A stretch of 64,000 nucleotides of DNA from Membranipora membranacea (lineage: Eukaryota; Bryozoa; Gymnolaemata; Cheilostomatida; Membraniporidae), in the NCBI GenBank assembly GCA_914767715.1, contig OU612068.1, positions 31,186,001-31,250,000 on the forward strand. The letters run 5' to 3'. Made by a program: the position numbers and the translations under genes. The notes below the pieces were generated by a model that had not been told where the DNA came from, ran no database searches, and saw only the letters and a program-made list of their open reading frames with translations. Below, in pieces: positions 61,401 to 64,000 of the stretch. How positions within the stretch are numbered: position 1 is the first letter of the stretch; the number at the start of each line of letters is the position of its first letter.

Positions 61401-63573
61401 GAGAAGTGTCTAGTGCTCTAGTGTACACTCAAAGATATTGTGGAGCAGTCATCAGATTTCAAAGTGATACAGGTAGGATAGGAGGATGAGACGCAAAAAA
61501 AGTAAATCGCTATTGGGGAGTAGAGAAGTGTAACCTACCTGACAGTCCACCATCCTGTGTGGTCCGTACTGACTACGTCTAACTCCTCTCCCTCCTTACA
61601 TGACATCTCATCTCCATTCGTAGCCTGGTAAGTGGACAGTACTCTAACCTTCATACCTACAGCGCGCATAAACAAATAACCAACAGATCATAACAGCAAG
61701 ACCATGAAACTAAACATGCCAAACACACAACTATAAACGTATACTGGTCTCATCGGTGTGGTAACGAGCTACTTATTAATCTGATACAGCTTATCTGTGA
61801 TGTCATTTCCTCTCAAAGCAACCGAAAAGACTTATATGAAGTATTGCCAAGTGTATCCATCTACCAAGATATCGACATCGATATTGTTACAGTAAAAACA
61901 ACCTTTTTGAAGGAATAAAATATGAGTCGCCCTGTCAATTTTCCATAATGACATCATAAGCAGACAACTACAAACTTATTATTTCAAAACATCACCAAAG
62001 ATCATGAAGGCGTGGAAAGGCTGTACAAAGTCAGATGAAGCATTGTAAGCTATAACTCTCAGAAAAGGGCAAAGGATCACATATAACTTTTGTTTCACCA
62101 TCAGCATTGAGAGACCACACTTTCGGAAACAACAAACTTACACTTCAGTATACAAAGCATGTTCAACAACGGAGCACACCACGCACACAAAATAAGCTAA
62201 TAGATTACCGCCACAGAACGTGATATAACGCTTCGCCGGATTACATTGTCGATTCAACTGTTAGGGTCTCTCCAAAAAACTGTAGCCAGAATTGTCACAT
62301 TGGAATGCCATGTCAGGTTAATATGGAGGTCGTCAGTCGTCACTGTCACTTTTCTATGATTCTACATGCCATCTTGTCCGTCACCCACTAAACCGCTTTT
62401 GTCAAATTGCCAGAATTTGTGGTGGGACCCTCAAATGTGCCAAAAATAAAAAAAACCTGGATGAACAGTTACTTACCATGCACTTTTAAATAATTACTGA
62501 AATAAGGATAAGTATGATCAACCCTGAATGAATCTACCTGTATATATATTAATTGGTAGTTTTTAGTGAGGAAGCTCCGACTTATACCATATCAAACACA
62601 TTATATGGCTAAGCCATAGATAGAGACTGATCAAATTTTCCTGCATTTGAAGTTGCTCCCCTTTGCACCGTCTGCGGCTTACCAGTAGAATGAGAGTAAA
62701 AGGAAAGCAGGCAAGTTTGATCAAACTTGATCTAGCTAAGCCGCAGTCTCCCTTTTACACTTGGCTTATAACTTCTGTTAAATTCTGTTGAGGTTGGTGA
62801 TTTCTAATCAGATCTCTTTAGCTAGAATTTATGTGCATTTTAAAACCATCATCATAACCAACTAACACTCACCTGCATCTCCGCCGCCAAGTTTAGAAGG
62901 TGATTTGACGTCTGACAAGGATTCCTCTGTGTAATGATTGTCCACTACATGTAACTTTTTAGGTATATCCGGAGCAAGAAATGAACCAGGAGCGTATCCC
63001 TGGTGCCCATCTTGTTCCCTCATTATAAACCACCATCCTGATAAAATACACACAAAAATCGGTAGAGTGTTATATAAGTGGTGTAATGTTTTGCATAGGG
63101 GAGAAAATTATGTCTCTAACTCCTTGCTCTCCTCATTGCGGACAGTTTTTATGTAATTCATGGTTGTCTTCTCTTTGAAATTTATATCAGAGAGAAGACA
63201 ACTAAATTAGAATGGTCAAACCATCGTGACAAAATGCTATCAGCAGGGTGTTTGGAACAAGGCAAATACAGCTTCTTGGTTGAATTTTAATATCACAGTT
63301 GTTATTGAGACATGACATACCATCATCATTTCTTTCAAGGACGATACATTTCATGCCTTCAGTGATAGAGAGTTCGTCCCTGCTGTCTGGTACATAGTCA
63401 GCGGTACATACATATATATCCGCTGGCTCATCATCTGGAGTGATGCTGCGGTGTGGAGTACTGTTACCATTAATAGCACCTGGTAAGGATGAGGTTGCTT
63501 CAGTAAGTGTTGCGTATTCAGCAGATATGTCTTCATATGGTGCTGATGGTAGCTGTCTGTCAGACAAGGCCAT
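46407..63573 (-). CDS. NCK-like adaptor: SH3-SH3-long linker-SH3-SH2
   Basis: Exons from the 5' end: 63321-63573 (ATG), 62873-63037, 61539-61656, 59041-59163, 56057-56311, 55232-55343, 54162-54326, 53598-53793, 50825-50893, one unresolved exon ending at 50068, 49726-49851, 48747-49043, 46928-47015 and 46407-46531 (TGA); about 700-740 aa. SH3-1 (residues ~53-112: ADYVPDSRDELS, GWWFI, GYAPGSFL), SH3-2 (~143-195: GDEMSCKEGEELDV, GWWTV, GLVPA), then ~300 residues of Pro/Tyr-rich linker, SH3-3 (MFTKGD, GWWYV, GYVPG) and SH2 (WYHGKMSR, FLIRES with the phosphate-binding Arg, HY, F...E). Three SH3s then a C-terminal SH2 is the NCK layout; the SH2 end (YYIGKHDFKTL) also looks NCK-like. NCK proteins are ~380 aa, so the linker is unusually long. 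It should link phosphotyrosine receptors to actin regulators. An upstream 5' UTR exon is possible. Confidence 0.8.
47050..47712 (-). pseudogene. 5'-truncated LINE (CR1/L2-like ORF2 3' end) in adaptor intron
   Basis: A 180-codon frame (47167-47709) encodes the post-RT part of a LINE ORF2: VKFLGVTIDDRMTFSSHVDK, RQLKILGV, then a run like ASPSWFFLLSEGDKNKLEKI. It resembles the matching part of the LINE at 36-38.7 kb but is a different family. It ends, past the stop, in a short (TGAAAC)n tract (plus-strand 47060-47090), typical of CR1/L2 3' ends. The frame is cut at about 47712, the usual 5' truncation. Same strand as the host gene, between its SH2 exons. Confidence 0.75.
50308..50343. repeat. Short palindromic element, copy 3 of 3
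   Basis: Arms CATAGACTTA / TAAGTCTATG; flanked by GACAGAG on both sides (50300-50306 and 50344-50350), which looks like a 7-bp target duplication. Confidence 0.55.
52886..53008. repeat. Degenerate minisatellite in adaptor intron
   Basis: Variable 13-17 bp units of the form TTGATTTGAGTCTGG, about seven copies, with heavy substitution. Intronic. Confidence 0.6.
54437..54660. mobile_element. Foldback MITE in adaptor intron
   Basis: Inverted ends of ~45 bp: GGAATCCTGCC ... CACCTCTCAG at the left and CTGAGAGGTG ... GGCAGGATTC at the right, plus inner GTCTCTGTTATAA / TTATAACAGAGAC. About 220 bp, no coding capacity. Superfamily unclear. Confidence 0.6.
60436..60906 (-). CDS. Candidate intronic single-exon ORF, possible membrane protein
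   Basis: A 156-codon ATG-to-stop frame in the fourth-exon/third-exon intron (59164-61538) of the adaptor gene, on the same strand. It has a hydrophobic segment at about residues 20-48 (LSPSLFLVLEFVFLSVPTCV, then IILVSIAH), followed by a soluble, basic Cys/Lys-containing part. In AT-rich DNA a frame this long is somewhat unexpected by chance but not rare in 64 kb. No recognisable family, no promoter evidence. It may be a fragment of a retrocopy or a chance ORF. Confidence 0.25.
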   Translation of the reverse strand: MTFGYIERLEAIKRLIKVYPIFLSPSLFLVLEFVFLSVPTCVIILVSIAHTNSSPRSGLFHKNVTKENTVWYSKWSSKTELFISFNDALETSRLGIYSKLPARMRKDLVKFVKLNMKCSCEPHLYRKKGKERFMPQSVFWKGRSSDAFWNISDPRP

Positions 63574-63772
63574 CTTCTCCTACAAAATTAGATATCAGAA
63601 AAAAAAACTATAAACTAAGATGTGAGATGACGGGATCGGGAGAACAGACCAGAGATTGGGAGCTTATGTTATAACAGACATAATATCACATCACATTTAT
63701 ACATATTGAGTTCTTATATCAATTTGTATGCAAGAAGATTATCTTTTGACTACTGCAGTGTATTGTACCTAC

Positions 63773-63824
63773 TAGCCTGCCTTGACAAGCTTTGTGTTGT
63801 GACAAAGCTTGTCAAGGCAGGCTA
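63773..63824. repeat. Perfect-arm hairpin upstream of adaptor gene
   Basis: Arms TAGCCTGCCTTGACAAGCTT and its complement, with a ~6-nt loop. About 200 bp upstream of the adaptor start codon. Either a MITE remnant or a structured 5' element. Confidence 0.6.
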
Positions 63825-64000
63825 TATACATACATGCACCGTAGGGTGAGTGTAATATGACATTCTAGAGGTAAAGTATAGACGACTGTGTTTAGAGAAG
63901 TAGTTTGTAGACATGCTAGTCTGCATTTCATTTGTCAGGGTCTAGGTTGGGCAGTGACCAACACGGCAATAGTTAGGTCTAAGAGTGATACAGTTGCTTC

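Noticed and set aside
62640-62760. Inverted repeat around GCGGCTTA / TAAGCCGC
   Set aside because: The arms are short and the match does not extend, so not supported as an element.

Overview
The window is nuclear DNA from an animal. Coding sequence is split into short exons with GT..AG junctions (donors mostly GTAAG/GTGAG) and consistent phases. The gene content is metazoan signalling and adhesion: an SH3-SH3-SH3-SH2 adaptor, an LRR/FN3 surface protein, EF-hand proteins and secreted Cys-rich peptides. Transposon relics are dense and the DNA is AT-rich. This suits an invertebrate, possibly an early-branching one such as a sponge, but the species cannot be fixed from sequence alone. All gene models below were spliced by eye from reading frame and splice-site phase.

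Layout. 0.56-2.86 kb: the 3' exons of a cyclic-nucleotide-binding-domain protein (plus strand). 4.8-17.8 kb: a tandem cluster of a small secreted six-cysteine peptide family. It has two intact minus-strand genes, one decayed copy, one 5' relic and a possible divergent plus-strand member. The introns and spacers of this cluster carry SINEs, hAT-like and TTAA-flanked (piggyBac-like) non-autonomous elements, and an array of repeats whose 5' end copies U2 snRNA. 18.4-30.1 kb: three minus-strand four-EF-hand genes with the same exon phases. The first two are a recent tandem duplication, and comparing them dates several insertions and repeat expansions. 32-34.4 kb: unresolved coding-like DNA and a P-element/THAP9-like transposase fragment. 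35.0-39.0 kb: a CR1/L2-like LINE with two intact ORFs, ORF1 carrying a PHD finger. 40.5-45.3 kb: an eight-exon LRR-FN3 protein, probably GPI-anchored. 46.4-63.6 kb: an NCK-like adaptor spread over about 14 exons on the minus strand, with a 5'-truncated LINE and several foldback elements in its introns.

The host genes do not form one pathway. The most unusual parts are the secreted six-Cys family, the U2-headed repeats, the long adaptor linker with clustered ITIM-like and YxN motifs, and the paired EF-hand duplicates that show filled and empty insertion sites.
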